Both the position numbers and the translations under genes were made by a program. Under the pieces are notes generated by a model. That model had not been told where the DNA came from, did no database searches, and saw nothing but the letters and a program-made list of their open reading frames with translations. 64,000 nt of DNA, from the NCBI GenBank assembly GCA_000149265.1, contig CH001360.1:26851-90850 (forward strand). Reading direction: 5' to 3'. The stretch is from Ciona savignyi (taxonomy: Eukaryota; Chordata; Ascidiacea; Phlebobranchia; Cionidae). This document shows, in pieces, positions 1-11,327 of this stretch; positions within the stretch are counted from its first letter, which is position 1, and each line of letters starts with the position of its first letter.

Positions 1-636
1 ATGCAAATAGTTGTTGTTTACCTGTTGATGGGTAGGCGGTTTGCCTTTTAAAATATAAGCCAGGTTTGTCGGCAACGTCCGCTATATTTATTGAATAATA
101 TTGTTTTTTTAAATGACATGTTTTAACGACTGTTCGTTTTGCTGTCTTTTCCTGTTCCTGTGTCGTGATTTGATTCGTTTGGCATTTTTTTTAATACTGG
201 GGCAAAAATGAATAACTAAACTATCTAAAGCTTGTGCGGTAAAACGATAAAATGTGGGGTTCAATTTGTTCAAAATTTTACTGACATCAATAAAGCATCA
301 CTGCAACCATTTATCAGCCCTTACTCAAGATTGCTTGTTTTTATTAAACATTCGGTGAAAATTATGAGCAAGGTTTTGTTGGGTTAAGTATGGATAACAT
401 CCTTATTTATAAAATAACATCCTTATTTATATCCTTATTTATAAAAAACTGTTTTTCCATTTTTTATAGTAACAGATTTACTACACATTTCTGGTCCTAG
501 TATGTCAATGTAAACTCTTCCCCAGTAATGCAATGCAGCAAATTAAAATTAACAAGACATTAAGACCTTGTATTACTATCAGCATAAACTTCTTGAATTT
601 TTAAATATTGGCATTGTATTTATGATAAATTGTTAC
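1..636. other. Intron sequence of TNPO3, no exon seen
   Basis: AT-rich DNA following the donor of TNPO3 exon 5 on the minus strand. It contains short direct repeats of an ATCCTTATTTAT type near 402-445. I looked for the next conserved TNPO3 block (the segment after LPEE) on the minus strand and did not find it. Confidence 0.5.
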
Positions 637-3600
637 CTCTTCAGGTAGTACAGTGAGCAGTTCCAGCAGATACGTCAATGATGATTGGTCTTTTCCGTAC
701 CTGGGATATCATAGGATAATGGGCAACATTAAGAGGAGGGAAATAGGGAAGGAGAGAAACAGCTCAGTAAAATTATGAAAACTAATTTAAACTCTGCCCT
801 ATACACTAATCTCAACCCCAGAACTAACCCTAACTCCAACCCCATGTTTAAAACTACCGGGAACTCTAATGTCATAATCTTCATTTTGGTGTGCAGTTTC
901 CCTCTTTTTAGTTTTCCCCTAGGTTATGTCCATCCCCATTAATGGAAAATTACAAAGGGCGTTATCACACGTTTATTTATCCCATACAGAATGATGTGCC
1001 TGTCGTTGATTTATATCCGAAACATCACATCACTTACTTTTGTATGAACGTTACAGCCGGCATCTTCCAAGATGGCATTTGCAGGGCGAGGTTACTCACA
1101 GCAAGACACAACTGTGAATAAGAATATATCATGATGCTTTTTCTGATAATTGCGGAATCATATGTTGAGGATATGATACTCAGGTTTACCATGAGTTTAA
1201 CACACATTGTGCTTATGCATGGCCCTTACAGTTTTTAATAATTACTTTATTTTAAGTATAAATTTGGTACATATGACTGTGGTCAGGATGCAATATTTGA
1301 ACCCATAACGACACCCAGAATTTATAACTTTAAACATGTGCAGGACAGGCCCTTAGCTATTTGCACACAATCACTTTAGCAATTTATCCATAATACCATA
1401 TTGCTTTTGAACGATTAATTTGATCTTAATAGATCGAGGTAAGATAATTGCTTTTCTCAAGGGACACAATTGCTAAAAAGCGGTAAGCAAGTGATTGAAT
1501 CTTGAATCAGTCTGGTTACAAGTGCTGTCGGCTGCTCTAAACCTCACATAAGAAAGGCTGTTTGGATTGTATAAATAAGTTGTATATTAATATTGTATAA
1601 ATATTTCATTTTAATATACATTTCCTCTAACCCACACGGTGAAAATCACATGTTTTTACAAAAGTATATTGTAAAGTGCTAAAACTCTTTGCTTTTAGCC
1701 ATATGTCAGGCTAATTTGAAGTGTGTTAAGAAATAGTTTCGAACCGGTAACCCTTTGGCTGAAAGGCAACGCACTAACCCAACAAGCTATTCAGTAAAAT
1801 GCACTTATGATCCTGGAAAAACAAAAATCTTATGCTGATGTTAGTGTCAGTAGGTATATAAACAATCAAACCTGTGTGGTAAGGATGGGTGACATTTGGG
1901 CGAGCTGTTCAATATGGCTGAGCAACGATTCTCTTAAGGAGTCATGAGTTTCTGGGGGAAGTTCCCTAAATGAGAACAATATCTGAAAAACATAAATAAT
2001 ATATTTGCAGATTTTTAAAAGTTTTTTTAATAAAAATAACCTATTCTCCTTAAAAAATATCTTTTTTTACTGTTCCATATTGTTACAAATGACTTAAATT
2101 TAAATATATCCAAGAAATCAAGACCGGTGTCATTTTTGGTAGAAACAGTGCCATCTCATTTAAATTTTCATTTCAGATCCTTATATTAATAGCAGGTGCA
2201 AGGTGATGGATCTTAAACACTTGTATATACTTTCTAGGACCATTTCCGGCATAGTAAAGTTTGAAAATTGGTACCAGGTGTATTAATATTACAGGCTTAA
2301 CCAAGTGTTAGCAGGGTGAGGCCTTATTTGTTGGTTCAATAAAACAGATTAAAGCCCAAGGATGCGCACTTAAAATCAGTGTAATATAGACCAAAATCTA
2401 AGAGCTACATTGTGGTGCAGACATCAGGTGTGAAAATTAACCAATCAATCAAACATATATTCTTTGTTAAATGCACAACAAAATAGTAACAATTTGAAAA
2501 TAAATTAAACTGAAGTTTAACAAGGAGACACCGAGAAACAATGTGGTTATTGAAACAGGTGCCTTCTTATAATTAATGCAAATTGAAATTTAAAAATGAA
2601 TTAGGAATAAACAGAATAGTAATGTAAAAAACTTATGTGCAAAAACGTTACATGGGCTAAAACTTAAAAACCAATGTACAGTGGAACCCCGCTTGACGAC
2701 CACCTCACTATCAGGACCACTTTATTGCGGTCCCAAATAATTTACTATGGTAATGCATTGCATTCTGTTGTGGCTAACAGAACTGAAATTTATAAGATAA
2801 ATTTCAGAACTAACAGTTGTTTAAAATCTTTTTGCAAAAAATAATGGCATTTAGTTAAAATTTAGTAAAAAGGCAAACGTTTTGACTGCATATGACGACA
2901 ACTTGCTTTAAAGCAAAATTCACTAACACGACCACCCCGCTAACGCGACCGCTTGATCACGGTCCCATAGGTGGTCAGGTAAGCGGGGTTCCACTGTATT
3001 TCAATGAAAACCATGATATTTTAATGAAAACCATGATATTTTAATGATAACCATGATATTTTAATGAAAACCATGATATTTTAATGATAACCATGATATT
3101 TCAATGAAAACCAATATATTTCAATTAAAACCATTATATTTCAATGAAAACCATCCTTACTTTGGTTCTCATTGTCTGAGCCGCAAAATATGTTGATTCA
3201 ACATCATTTTTCAACCGAAGCAGTTGATCAGCCGTTTCCCAAGCGAACACCTGGAATGGAAATTGAAAATTACTATAACTGGCACCTTCAATATTTATAC
3301 AGGGGTGATCACTCTGGAAATCTTAAGTTTTCTACAATTTTTTGCAAACAACATGAAAGTCAAATTATTGGGCAAAGAAGGAGGGAAACTGCACATTAAA
3401 ATAAAGATTAGCTTAAGAGTTAGTTTTAAACATGGGGTTAGAGTTAGGGTTAGTTCTGGGGTTGGTATTAGTGTTTAGAGCAGGGTTAAAATTAATTTCC
3501 ATAGTTTTAGTCAGCAGTTTCCCTCCTTCCCTCCTTCCCGTTTTCCCTCCTTTTAGTGTTGTCCAAATTGCTGATGTATTTTCTTTTTCCCATTTAATTT

Positions 3601-4588
3601 ATTTAAGGATTAATGTGCAGTTTTGATATCTTGTCTGTGGTAGTCTTACAAACAATAACTCCAACCCCCTGTTTAAAACTAACTCTCTTCATTTTATTCT
3701 GCAGTCTTCCTACTTTCCCTCCTTTAAGTTTTTCCCACGAACGCCACTTACCAGTACCAGTATTTTATAAATTTCGCTTTTACCACGTATACATACATCC
3801 TATAATTGTACACCATAAAATGCCAACAAAAGGGCTTCACTTATCTGTGGGACAACGCACTATATCATTGAGCGCGGCGGGTTATTTTGTCATTAACTAA
3901 ATCGGGACTGTTATAACACAAACGGGATGAGTTGTATCTTGATCAGGAAGAAGTATTTTCGTCGCTGACATGAGTGGGATGGGTTAAGGGTATATCATGA
4001 TATAGCCCGCCCCTTTATTATATAACCTTTGTCCCTTACCCCGTTTCACTTGTGGCCCTACTGGAAAGTTCGTATGATGCGCCGGATATATCTGACGTGG
4101 CGCACGGACTACTTTTTCGGGTATTGGCGCAGAAAACTGCAACAATCATGCTGGCGTAGCGTGATTACACTTCCTTTCATTTATGTCAGTATTTTTGATA
4201 CTTTAAGCTTTATATTTTAAAGTTTTAATTGAAAATGATGCAACTTTGTTTGTGGTGGCGCAAATAAGTATTACTGGCGTGGCGCAAAATTTAGGTTAAA
4301 AAATGTTGGCGCAAAAATCCGGCGCACAGAAAACGAACTTTCCAATAGGGACTTGTGGTAATGACAAAAACACACCTATGCCCCTCTTCCTACTGTTCTG
4401 CAGAATAACAAGTTGTCCCGCCCTGCTGTCCCGCAGATTAGTGATACCCCCAACAAAACGAGGTTATTTACCGAACGTTGAAACTCTCCAAGCCACTTTG
4501 AAGCTTTCTCTTTTTCAGCAGGATTGGGGTTGTGGTATAAATTTGTAACTGCCTGTAGAACGTTTGTTGCATTTTGTGATACAGCCAT
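637..4588 (-). CDS. TNPO3: Transportin-3 (importin-beta family), first five coding exons; partial
   Basis: Nuclear import receptor of the importin-beta family, known for carrying SR-type splicing factors into the nucleus. Coding exons on the minus strand, in order: 4588-4472 (ATG at 4588), 3250-3161, 1982-1872, 1111-1038 and 700-637. All are bounded by AG and GT and stay in phase, giving 152 codons. Family matches include [20 protein letters not shown] in exon 1, the [12 protein letters not shown] and YFAAQTM blocks in exon 2, [10 protein letters not shown] in exon 3, LALQMPSWK in exon 4 and [12 protein letters not shown] in exon 5. These follow the order of vertebrate TNPO3 (about 920 residues), so most of the gene lies left of the window. 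I found no further exon in 1-636. Introns hold a Tigger-like MITE, a tandem repeat, two telomere-like MITEs and a SINE fragment. Family assignment is firm; orthology to TNPO3 rather than importin-13 rests on these N-terminal blocks. Confidence 0.9.
727..920. mobile_element. Telomere-like MITE (family M), copy 1
   Basis: About 190 bp with purine-rich GGAGGGAAA-type sequence at one end and its inverse (TTTCCCTC-type) at the other. The interior has CTAACCCTAACTCCAACCCC-like runs. It lies in the TNPO3 intron between exons 4 and 5. Related copies lie near 3375, 9925, 11328, 33729, 36810 and 60145. Confidence 0.6.
2679..2996. mobile_element. Tigger/pogo-like MITE with TA target duplication
   Basis: A 318-bp element whose ends are an inverted repeat starting CAGTGGAACCCCGCTT; the right end reads AAGCGGGGTTCCACTG. 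It is flanked by TA on both sides (2677-2678 and 2997-2998). The CAGTGGAACCCC termini and TA duplication are typical of pogo/Tigger-type mariner relatives. No ORF inside, so non-autonomous. It lies in the TNPO3 intron between exons 2 and 3. Confidence 0.85.
2999..3155. repeat. 20-bp tandem repeat (TTTTAATGAAAACCATGATA units)
   Basis: About eight imperfect 20-bp units directly abut the right end of the MITE at 2679-2996 and stop just before TNPO3 exon 2 (3161). The array therefore lies at the donor side of that exon in the minus-strand transcript. Confidence 0.85.
3375..3557. mobile_element. Telomere-like MITE (family M), copy 2
   Basis: Starts with GGAGGGAAACTGCAC and ends with GCAGTTTCCCTCCTTCC, an inverted terminal repeat. 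The interior carries GGGGTTAGAGTTAGGGTTAG. It lies in TNPO3 intron 1. A partial, oppositely oriented relative follows at about 3653-3737. Confidence 0.75.
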
Positions 4589-5111
4589 GATGAATTATCT
4601 CCAGAAACCCGTCGTTATTCAGTTAAAGTTGCTATCAGTACATCTGGTGGGAATAAACACACGTGATGTTTCCGTCTAATTAAATGTAAAATGGATAGTA
4701 CGACTTTACCACGGTTCAGCATTTAAGAAATACGAATATATACAAATAACATGTTTTACGAATGGTTTATTTCCGAAGGAACATGCTGCACGCTGCATGC
4801 ATGACGTATTTCTCGTCGAAAAACATGTTCACTTTAGTACAACATATCTGCATACTAAATTACAGTTGTTTGAATCACGGTAATTCTGGCAGAATAATCG
4901 TATAGAAAAACGCAAGCTTCGACAGCGAGCGCCGGATTAGTAATTTCAGTAATAACGGTGGTTTTTACAACTTTTTAGTTTTACATAAGCAATTGTTGTA
5001 ATCAAGTTAAAAATTTAATTTTTTTATTCTACTAATTAGTTTGTATAATTTGTCTAAAACTACTTTTGTTTTTATTTCTTCATCTCAAGTTCTGCGATAT
5101 TTCTACGTCGC

Positions 5112-5145
5112 ACCATAGAGTACTAATATATTAGTACTCTATGGT
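5112..5145. repeat. 34-bp perfect palindrome flanked by a short direct repeat
   Basis: The two 17-base arms, each starting ACCATAGAGTACTAATA when read 5'->3', are exact reverse complements with no spacer. TCGCAC occurs at 5108-5113 and again at 5145-5150, so the palindrome sits in a duplicated short target. Confidence 0.9.
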
Positions 5146-5920
5146 CGCACGACCTCGCGCGCCATCGAAGCTGCGTTTTTGATCTGATTTTTCTGCCAGA
5201 GTTGCAATGGTCTATTTGACTGACAGGATTTGTTTTAACTTAATCATAATTACAATGTTGCTTTACAGATCATATCCATAACTAAGCATCTGATCTTGAT
5301 TAAATGGTGAAGCCAATTTATGTACATGGCTTGCAAGAAGTTGGAATGAGTTTCTGTTATTACTGCCATTGGCACTTCATCTAATGCGGCACTAAACTTA
5401 AAGAAGCATTGGTTGCTAACATGTTCCTTTAATTTGCTTTACAAAGCGAATTTGATCAGCATTATACACAATATGACTCGCATTAACCTAATTTACCTAG
5501 TTAACTCACCTACTATTTATATGACACGTTAACCACTTAAATGAAGCGAATCGCCTCTCAAATCGGCATAAATGAATATGCAATTTCAATGAAAAGCGAA
5601 AATATGCAGGCACACCCCCCATATTGAACCATTTTCTCGGGAAATCCTGCCAGTGATGCGTCTACTTAAAACGCCTTTTACTAACAGAAAAAAAATGTGT
5701 AAACAAAAAAGCTGTTTTAATCTAGACAATGTAAGATATTAGTTCATTTTCTTTCGTTGTTTCTTTTTATATCAGCATAAATATTAAGACATATGGACTA
5801 ATTAGTTTTGACTAGCAGCAACAAACGATATGCAATTTGTATAAGGCTTACCAGCAGTTGATATTATGTAACCAGTATATGAACCGATCGTTCCTGTTTG
5901 CTAAAACATATCCTGTAAAA

Positions 5921-6025
5921 ACAACCGGTAACCCGACGGTGGGCGCGAGGTTATCTTAAGATTTCTCGTGTGTTAACCCACATGGTTTTCCCATCCATGC
6001 GGATAAACATGAATATCCTATCTAT
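5921..6025 (+). mobile_element. SINE-B, 3' fragment
   Basis: Carries only the tail of the family: CCGGTAACCCGACGGTGGGC through GATAAACATGAATATCCTAT. The tRNA-like head is missing. Confidence 0.75.
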
Positions 6026-6427
6026 AAATAGTTAAACCTCGTACAGCATGTCATACGGGTAGAATATTCGTAGCATTGTTTATTCACATTTGTAATCACA
6101 GTAAAAATCACTAACACGAAACTAGATTCTAACGGATCGTCCTATCGCTTGGCCACTAACGAAATATAAATATAGATTTTTGAATTTTTTGTATTTGAAA
6201 TTCAAGTTTTGCACCGGACAACACAAAAAGTATACTTTATCATCGACTTGTTAACTTTGATGACTTCCACCATTTAGCAGAACACGGCGCTTGTAACCAC
6301 ACACACAGAGCACGACAAAAACTAAGCAATATAGCGCCAGCGTGTGATTAAAGCACATGCAGCAGTGAAATACTAACAGTTGCAAAACATTGGCCGCCAA
6401 GCACGAACTGATATCGGTCTGTTCAAT

Positions 6428-7521
6428 TTATTTGCCGCACAAATTGAGACAGGCTTCGTTAAATCGTAGAGCATGTAGCAGGTGACGTGATTTCTGCATC
6501 TGGCGACGTTGTGACGCGAGCCAGGCCGGCGTGTCGATCGACCAAACACCTCCAGCCGTCTTCTTCGGAAGATACGGACCTTGGTCTTCGTTCTCGGATG
6601 CGAGGGTGCTAATTAACTCAGAGAGCGGGATTTTTCGGGGTGGCTGTTCATCTGTGATGCTGCGCTTTCTCGCGCACGGACAAACATGGCGACTTTGGAC
6701 ATTTGTAGCAATCCACTTTTTGACAAAATAAGGGTTTCCACTTTTCTTTACAAAATAGGTCGGATGCGACGACTCTTTTTTCATAAAATTAGACTCCGAG
6801 TTTTCTTGGCCCGCATCTCGATTTGCAACCTCGTTTTTTAAAATGTCCATTTCTTTTAAGAGGTTTTCATATTCAATGTCGGCATCTGGGTTGCTGTTGC
6901 TCAAAGTTTTTGAGTCGTCAGAAGCATATGCGTTTTCGTACAGTGGATCAATGAAGTTACGGCCACTCCAAAGCGCTGGTCCCGATAAAACGACCACATC
7001 GGCTTGAGAAGGAGAATCTGGCAATTCTACCGGATATTCCTAAAACATAACAACATGTAAAGTGCTAGTATGAACCCTTTGTAGAATTATACGCATCATT
7101 CGACTGTACCCAAAAAGTAGTCATGTGGCATAATGGTCAACACGACCGATTCATATAGGGACTTCGATAATAAAAAGTAAACAGATTGACGAGCCAATCG
7201 TATGGCATGAAAACTTGGGCCAGAAAATAGTCAGAAAAACTACCAAAATGTGATTGAGAAACTGTCCATTGGTCGAATGGTTAACGCGACCGATTTACAA
7301 ACGATATTTTATTAAAAATCGAAGATTGTTTCAATGTTAATGAAACTTGGACATGAAAATAGTAAAAACAATCGTCTTTATAATGGCTTTATACTTACAT
7401 GGTTATCATTGGTATCCCTGTGAACATCTCGCTTCGTAGCTCCACCAACCAAAGCTGCACTTTCCACACGATTCAACGCTATGGCGACAACCAACAAGGC
7501 GGAACATAATGATGTATTCAT
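6428..7521 (-). CDS. Secreted prohormone-like protein with two YFV peptides
   Basis: Two exons: 7521-7399 (41 codons, donor GTAAGT) and 7039-6428 (acceptor TTTTAG), in phase, encoding 244 aa. Residues 1-22 form a signal peptide (MNTSLCSALLVVAIALNRVE start, small residues at the cut). Dibasic sites follow: KR 30-31, KK 128-129, KK 139-140, KK 148-149, RKR 165-167, KK 200-201, RR 219-220. Between the three central KK pairs lie ESSHPTYFV (130-138) and SGNPYFV (141-147). Cysteines are at 161, 163, 238 and 242, and the chain ends CGK. This is neuropeptide-precursor architecture. From memory, a YFV/YFL peptide class has been reported from Ciona nervous tissue, but I cannot confirm this is that gene or a paralogue. 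The TAA stop overlaps an AATAAA. An acceptor-like TTTTTATTTTAG ends at 7550, 29 nt before the ATG, suiting a spliced or trans-spliced leader. A precursor cleaved mainly near its C terminus is an alternative. Confidence 0.78.
7125..7355 (+). mobile_element. Two degenerate SINE-A copies in the prohormone intron
   Basis: Two diverged tRNA-derived copies sit head to tail: TGTGGCATAATGGTCAACAC near 7127 and GGTCGAATGGTTAACGCGAC near 7270. Both lie in the intron of the YFV prohormone gene. Confidence 0.65.
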
Positions 7522-7559
7522 TTTAATTTAAGAGCAGATAATATTTTTTCTAAAATAAA

Positions 7560-8360
7560 AAAATGATCATTTAACAATATAAAACTACAAAATTGGGGTG
7601 TCATATGATGTACTGAACCAAACCTAAATGAATTTTATTTATTTAGGTAAAAAACTAAACCAATGCTAGACTGAAATTTCTCTGTTGAACTTCATTGAAT
7701 TATTTTGCTTTTCACGTAAAAAGTAAAATAGGAGTGTATTATGTTACCTTAAATTGCACATTAAATATCAACCTAGATACATTACTCCTTAAGAAAAACA
7801 ACTGTTCCAGACGTTTTGAACCAACTATCAGTTAAAATGCTGCCTGCACGGCAAGTCGTCCTATATATTTATTTCCCAGATTATTTTCCGATTTCTTTTC
7901 TTTTTTTCCGGTGTCAAAAATCAATCGCTATAATCCGTGTACGTTCGGATCGTAATTAGAAAGCAATACTTTCTATTGAGAAAAATTCGCGATATTCTAT
8001 GTATATAGATTAGCATTATTTCAAGGATTAGGCTCTAATATCTAAAAGAATTTCACCGCACTGACCATTGGGCAAAGGGTTATGTAAAAGCCGATTGTTT
8101 GATAGTTAATTTATCTGGTATATCGGTTTTTAAAAATTAATGCATGCAATTAATTTTCCTTACGTATTACCAGCTGATTACATATTAGATTAACCAGTGA
8201 AGAACAAAGGCCTAATTTGGCGCAGGCTAATCTTCAAAGACATAAGAATGATAATAAGAATATAACCAACTAAGCTTGCCCTAAGAATGTAACAATTAAT
8301 TATGAAATCGTTATTTTTCAATACGCAAATGGACATAATTCATAACGGTATTACAGATTT
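7560..8360. other. Intergenic DNA 5' of the prohormone gene
   Basis: AT-rich with no exon recognised. On the minus strand an AAATATATAGG element near 7858-7870 could be a TATA box for the prohormone gene, about 340 bp upstream of its ATG. Confidence 0.35.
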
Positions 8361-8367
8361 TCCGGTT

Positions 8368-8543
8368 TTACAAAGTAAGCTTATTTAGTATTGAATCAAA
8401 CGTCCTCCGACGCTGAATTTTGTTCAAAACTGAATCCAACCAAGTGGATGGCGATACGACGTCGTCCCCGCAGTATTCTACATTTGTTTTAAAAGTTATT
8501 TCCGTACGGGAGCATCTGCACGATCTTGACAAGGGGTGTCCAT
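8368..8543 (-). CDS. Orphan exon, possible cysteine-containing peptide; unidentified
   Basis: A 57-codon open frame follows a TTCTTAAG acceptor-like site and ends TAA at 8368. It reads SRSCRCSRTEITFKTNVEYC, then GDDVVSPSTWLDSVLNK, a short QRRR stretch and a terminal NKLTL. Base composition is clearly less AT-rich than the flanks. The frame enters with two bases, so it needs an upstream exon ending in phase 1. Three cysteines and a basic QRRR site would suit a processed secreted peptide, but no family is recognised. The only nearby upstream candidate is the signal-peptide-like ORF at 9705-9475, and joining them is conjecture. Confidence 0.35.
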
Positions 8544-8620
8544 CTTAAGAAAACTCGTCGCCATTAATATTTAATAACCGCTGGCTCGAAAACCAGTACT
8601 GTCTAGTTTTTTTAGGCATT

Positions 8621-8842
8621 TTCTTTAATCTAAATTTAAAGACGCATGGGTAAATATCCCCTAATGTTGCATACAAACTAGACCACGTTCTTACTCCTTT
8701 AATTTAGTTTCTTTTTGTACAGTAGTTTTGTAGGGCGCTTCTTTAAATCTAAATTTAAAAGACGCATGGGTAAATATCCCCTAAGGTTGCATATAAATTA
8801 AACCACGCCTTTTCTCCTTTAATTTAGTCTATATTTTACAGT
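8621..8842. repeat. Tandem duplication, about 115-bp unit
   Basis: GACGCATGGGTAAATATCCC and its surroundings (through ACTCCTTTAATTTAGT and a TTTACAGTA-type end) occur twice, near 8621-8727 and 8736-8842, with a few substitutions and indels. Confidence 0.85.
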
Positions 8843-9474
8843 AAACTCTAGACTGTTATACTCGAAAAAAAAGAAATATTTTTAAATTAAAAAAACTTAC
8901 AACACTCGGCGCCACATAAGGTACTTTAAGTTGCGTTTAGAAAATAGTTTTAAAGTTTCGGTTTATTAAGGTAACCGATCTTATGCAACGAGGTAAAAAC
9001 GATTTTCTTGTTGTATTCTGACTGTGCGAGAAACTTATTCGATATTCTTATTACCCATGAGACATAGGCAATTAAAAATATTCTATGCATGACGAACAGG
9101 TTAGTCCACCATTCATCCTTGAATTGTAGTATGAATGACCTATAGCTTTGGTAAGTAGCCGGTTTTATAGACCCTTAAACGTCACTGTGACGTCATATAC
9201 ATCATTGTGGCATTTCCTTAGACAAGCATCTGGCAAAAATGTGGTGTATTATTAGAATACTGATTAGCATTCATGCGCTCTAAGATCGCCAAGATAATCA
9301 TGTGAATTATTAAAAATGTATGGGAAATATCAAAGAAAATAGAGATTAAGCCAAGCTTAACTTGTTTAATTAAATGTTGTCGATTTTTGACAACTAAAAT
9401 ATTAATGCTATACCCCCCAAAAACTATTGTATTAATTATTGTTTATTGTAATATAAGACATTATAACATTAATA

Positions 9475-9705
9475 TCACAAAACTGAAGCAACGTAAAAGG
9501 GGTTATTAATAGTGGTTGTATAAATACTTAAATTGTTTGAAGCAACGTATAAAAAATAGCAAAAACTAATAAGCAACTGAAATTTCCACGAAGGCGATTT
9601 GAAAATTTCGAGTTTCTCCCTCAGATGGCTCTGGCTTTGTGCCAAACCCAAACACGCGATTAACAGAACGACGGACATATATAGCCCACTTTGAGCCGAC
9701 CACAT
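9475..9705 (-). CDS. Signal-peptide-like ORF; unidentified and doubtful
   Basis: ATG at 9705 opens a 76-codon frame beginning MWSAQSGLYMSVVLLIACLG, a plausible signal peptide with a hydrophobic core and a cut near AQS. It is followed by SHLREKLEIFKSPSWKF and then by a low-complexity AT-rich stretch that looks non-coding. A weak donor (AAGTATTT) lies inside the frame. It could be exon 1 of a small secreted protein or a chance ORF. A different frame in 9710-9890 is also open, which weakens the case. Confidence 0.25.
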   Translation of the reverse strand: MWSAQSGLYMSVVLLIACLGLAQSQSHLREKLEIFKSPSWKFQLLISFCYFLYVASNNLSIYTTTINNPFYVASVL

Positions 9706-9924
9706 CGGGTATACCAGAACTCGCGCAGGTGTTCGACCCCAAGACGCATTAAATCTGGAAAATCATAATATACTACATTATTGTGTGTTTGGCATCCAGG
9801 ATTTGAGGGCAAATGACGGGTGAAGATGCGATAAACGCGCGTTATTAGATCGAGCCGCGGGAAATTTATTTGCGCGAAAATATTGCACATGACAGCTAGC
9901 GTGTCTGCAACTGGGCGAAAAAGG

Positions 9925-10132
9925 GGGCATCGGTAAAGGGAGGGAAAGCGGGAAGGAGGGAAACTGCTTACCAAAAGTATGAAAATTAATTTTAACCCTT
10001 TCCTAAACACTATCTTAAAACCAGAACTAACCCTAACTCTAACCCCATTTTTTAAACTAACTCTAATGTCATAATATTCATTTTAGTAGGCAGTTTCCGT
10101 CTTCCCGCTTTCCCTCCTTTTAGTTTTTCCCC
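9925..10132. mobile_element. Telomere-like MITE (family M), copy 3
   Basis: Bounded by GGGAGGGAAAGCGGGAAGGA and TTCCCGCTTTCCCTCCTTTT, an inverted repeat. The interior contains CTAACCCTAACTCTAACCCC. Confidence 0.8.
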
Positions 10133-10270
10133 AATAAAGGCGGAAGGGTCTATTTCATGCAGTGAATGTACATAAAGAGGTAACGGCTATATTACTTTTT
10201 TTGACACGTGATCACGGTATACAATCGAAATATGAAATGATTGTGATGGTATGACATTAATGTTATCGTA

Positions 10271-11190
10271 TTGCACAGAATTTCTAAATGTATACGGATA
10301 AAAAATGACAAACTGAAAAAAAGATAGTAGTCTATTATTAAGAATAATTTACCTAATTTTCTAATTAAAAAAGTTTTGTAAAAATAGCATAAATCTGCAT
10401 TGCAAAGAAAAGGATAATAGCATTACACAAAACTTCTAAATGTATACGGATAAAAAAATGACAAACTGAAAAAAAGATAGTAGCCTATTAATAAGAATAA
10501 TTTACCTAATTTTCTAATTAAAAAGGTATTTTTTGTTAAAATGGCACAAATCTGCATTACAGGGAAAAGGATAATCGTGACACAAAACTTCTAAATGTAT
10601 ACGGATAAAAAAATGACAAACTGAAAAAAGATAGTAGCCTATCATTAAGAATAATTTACTTAATTTTCTAATTAAAAAAGTATTTTTTGTTAAAATGGCA
10701 TAAATCTGCATTGCAAAGAAAAGGATAATAGCATTACACAAAACTTCTAAATGTATACAGATAAAAAAATGACAAACTAAAAAAATATAGTAGTCCATCA
10801 TTAAGAATAATTTACTTAATTTTCTAATTAAAAAAGTATTTTTTGTTAAAATGGCACAAATCTGCATTACAAAAAAAAGGATAATAGCATTACACAAAAC
10901 TTCTAAATGTATATACGGATAAAAAAATGACCAACTGAAAAAAAGATAGTAGCCTATTATTAAGAATAATTTACCTAATTTTCTAATTGAAAAAGTTTTG
11001 TTAAAATGGCCTAAATTTGCATTACAAAGAAAAGGATAATCGTATTACAAAACTTCTAAATGATGACAAAAAAATGACAAACTGAAAAAAGATAGTAGCC
11101 TAATAATAAGAATAATTTCCTTTTTTAAAATAATTTATAATTTAATCAAAAAGTAAGTTTGGATGAAATTGCACAAATCTGCATTAAGAG
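10271..11190. repeat. Satellite array, about six 155-bp units
   Basis: The unit start TTCTAAATGTATACGGATAA recurs near 10281, 10435, 10590, 10746 and 10904, with a degenerate sixth near 11054. Each unit ends with CTGCATTGCAAAGAAAAGGA or a close variant. The last unit is truncated and diverged. ORFs across the array are artefacts of the repeat. Confidence 0.92.
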
Positions 11191-11327
11191 AACCCTAACA
11201 GGTGTCATTAAACGCCATAAAATGTCTGGAAAGTTAGCACGGTTTGTTTATCGCCGTTAGAAGTAACACAAAATGGTACTAAAATGGTGGGAAGTTGAAC
11301 AAAATATTAGGTAAATGATACGCGCGG

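Larger units (their letters stand above)
4589..6427. other. Intergenic DNA 5' of TNPO3
   Basis: No coding exon recognised on either strand. It should hold the TNPO3 promoter just right of 4588. It also contains a 34-bp perfect palindrome (5112-5145) and a truncated SINE-B tail (5921-6025). Confidence 0.5.

Noticed and set aside
1-60. Minus-strand stretch ending CAACAG before GTAAAC, possible TNPO3 exon
   Set aside because: The translation does not match the block expected after TNPO3 exon 5.
10514-10897. 127-codon minus-strand ORF of repeated hydrophobic units
   Set aside because: Falls wholly in the 155-bp satellite; the repetition of the protein is only the repetition of the DNA.
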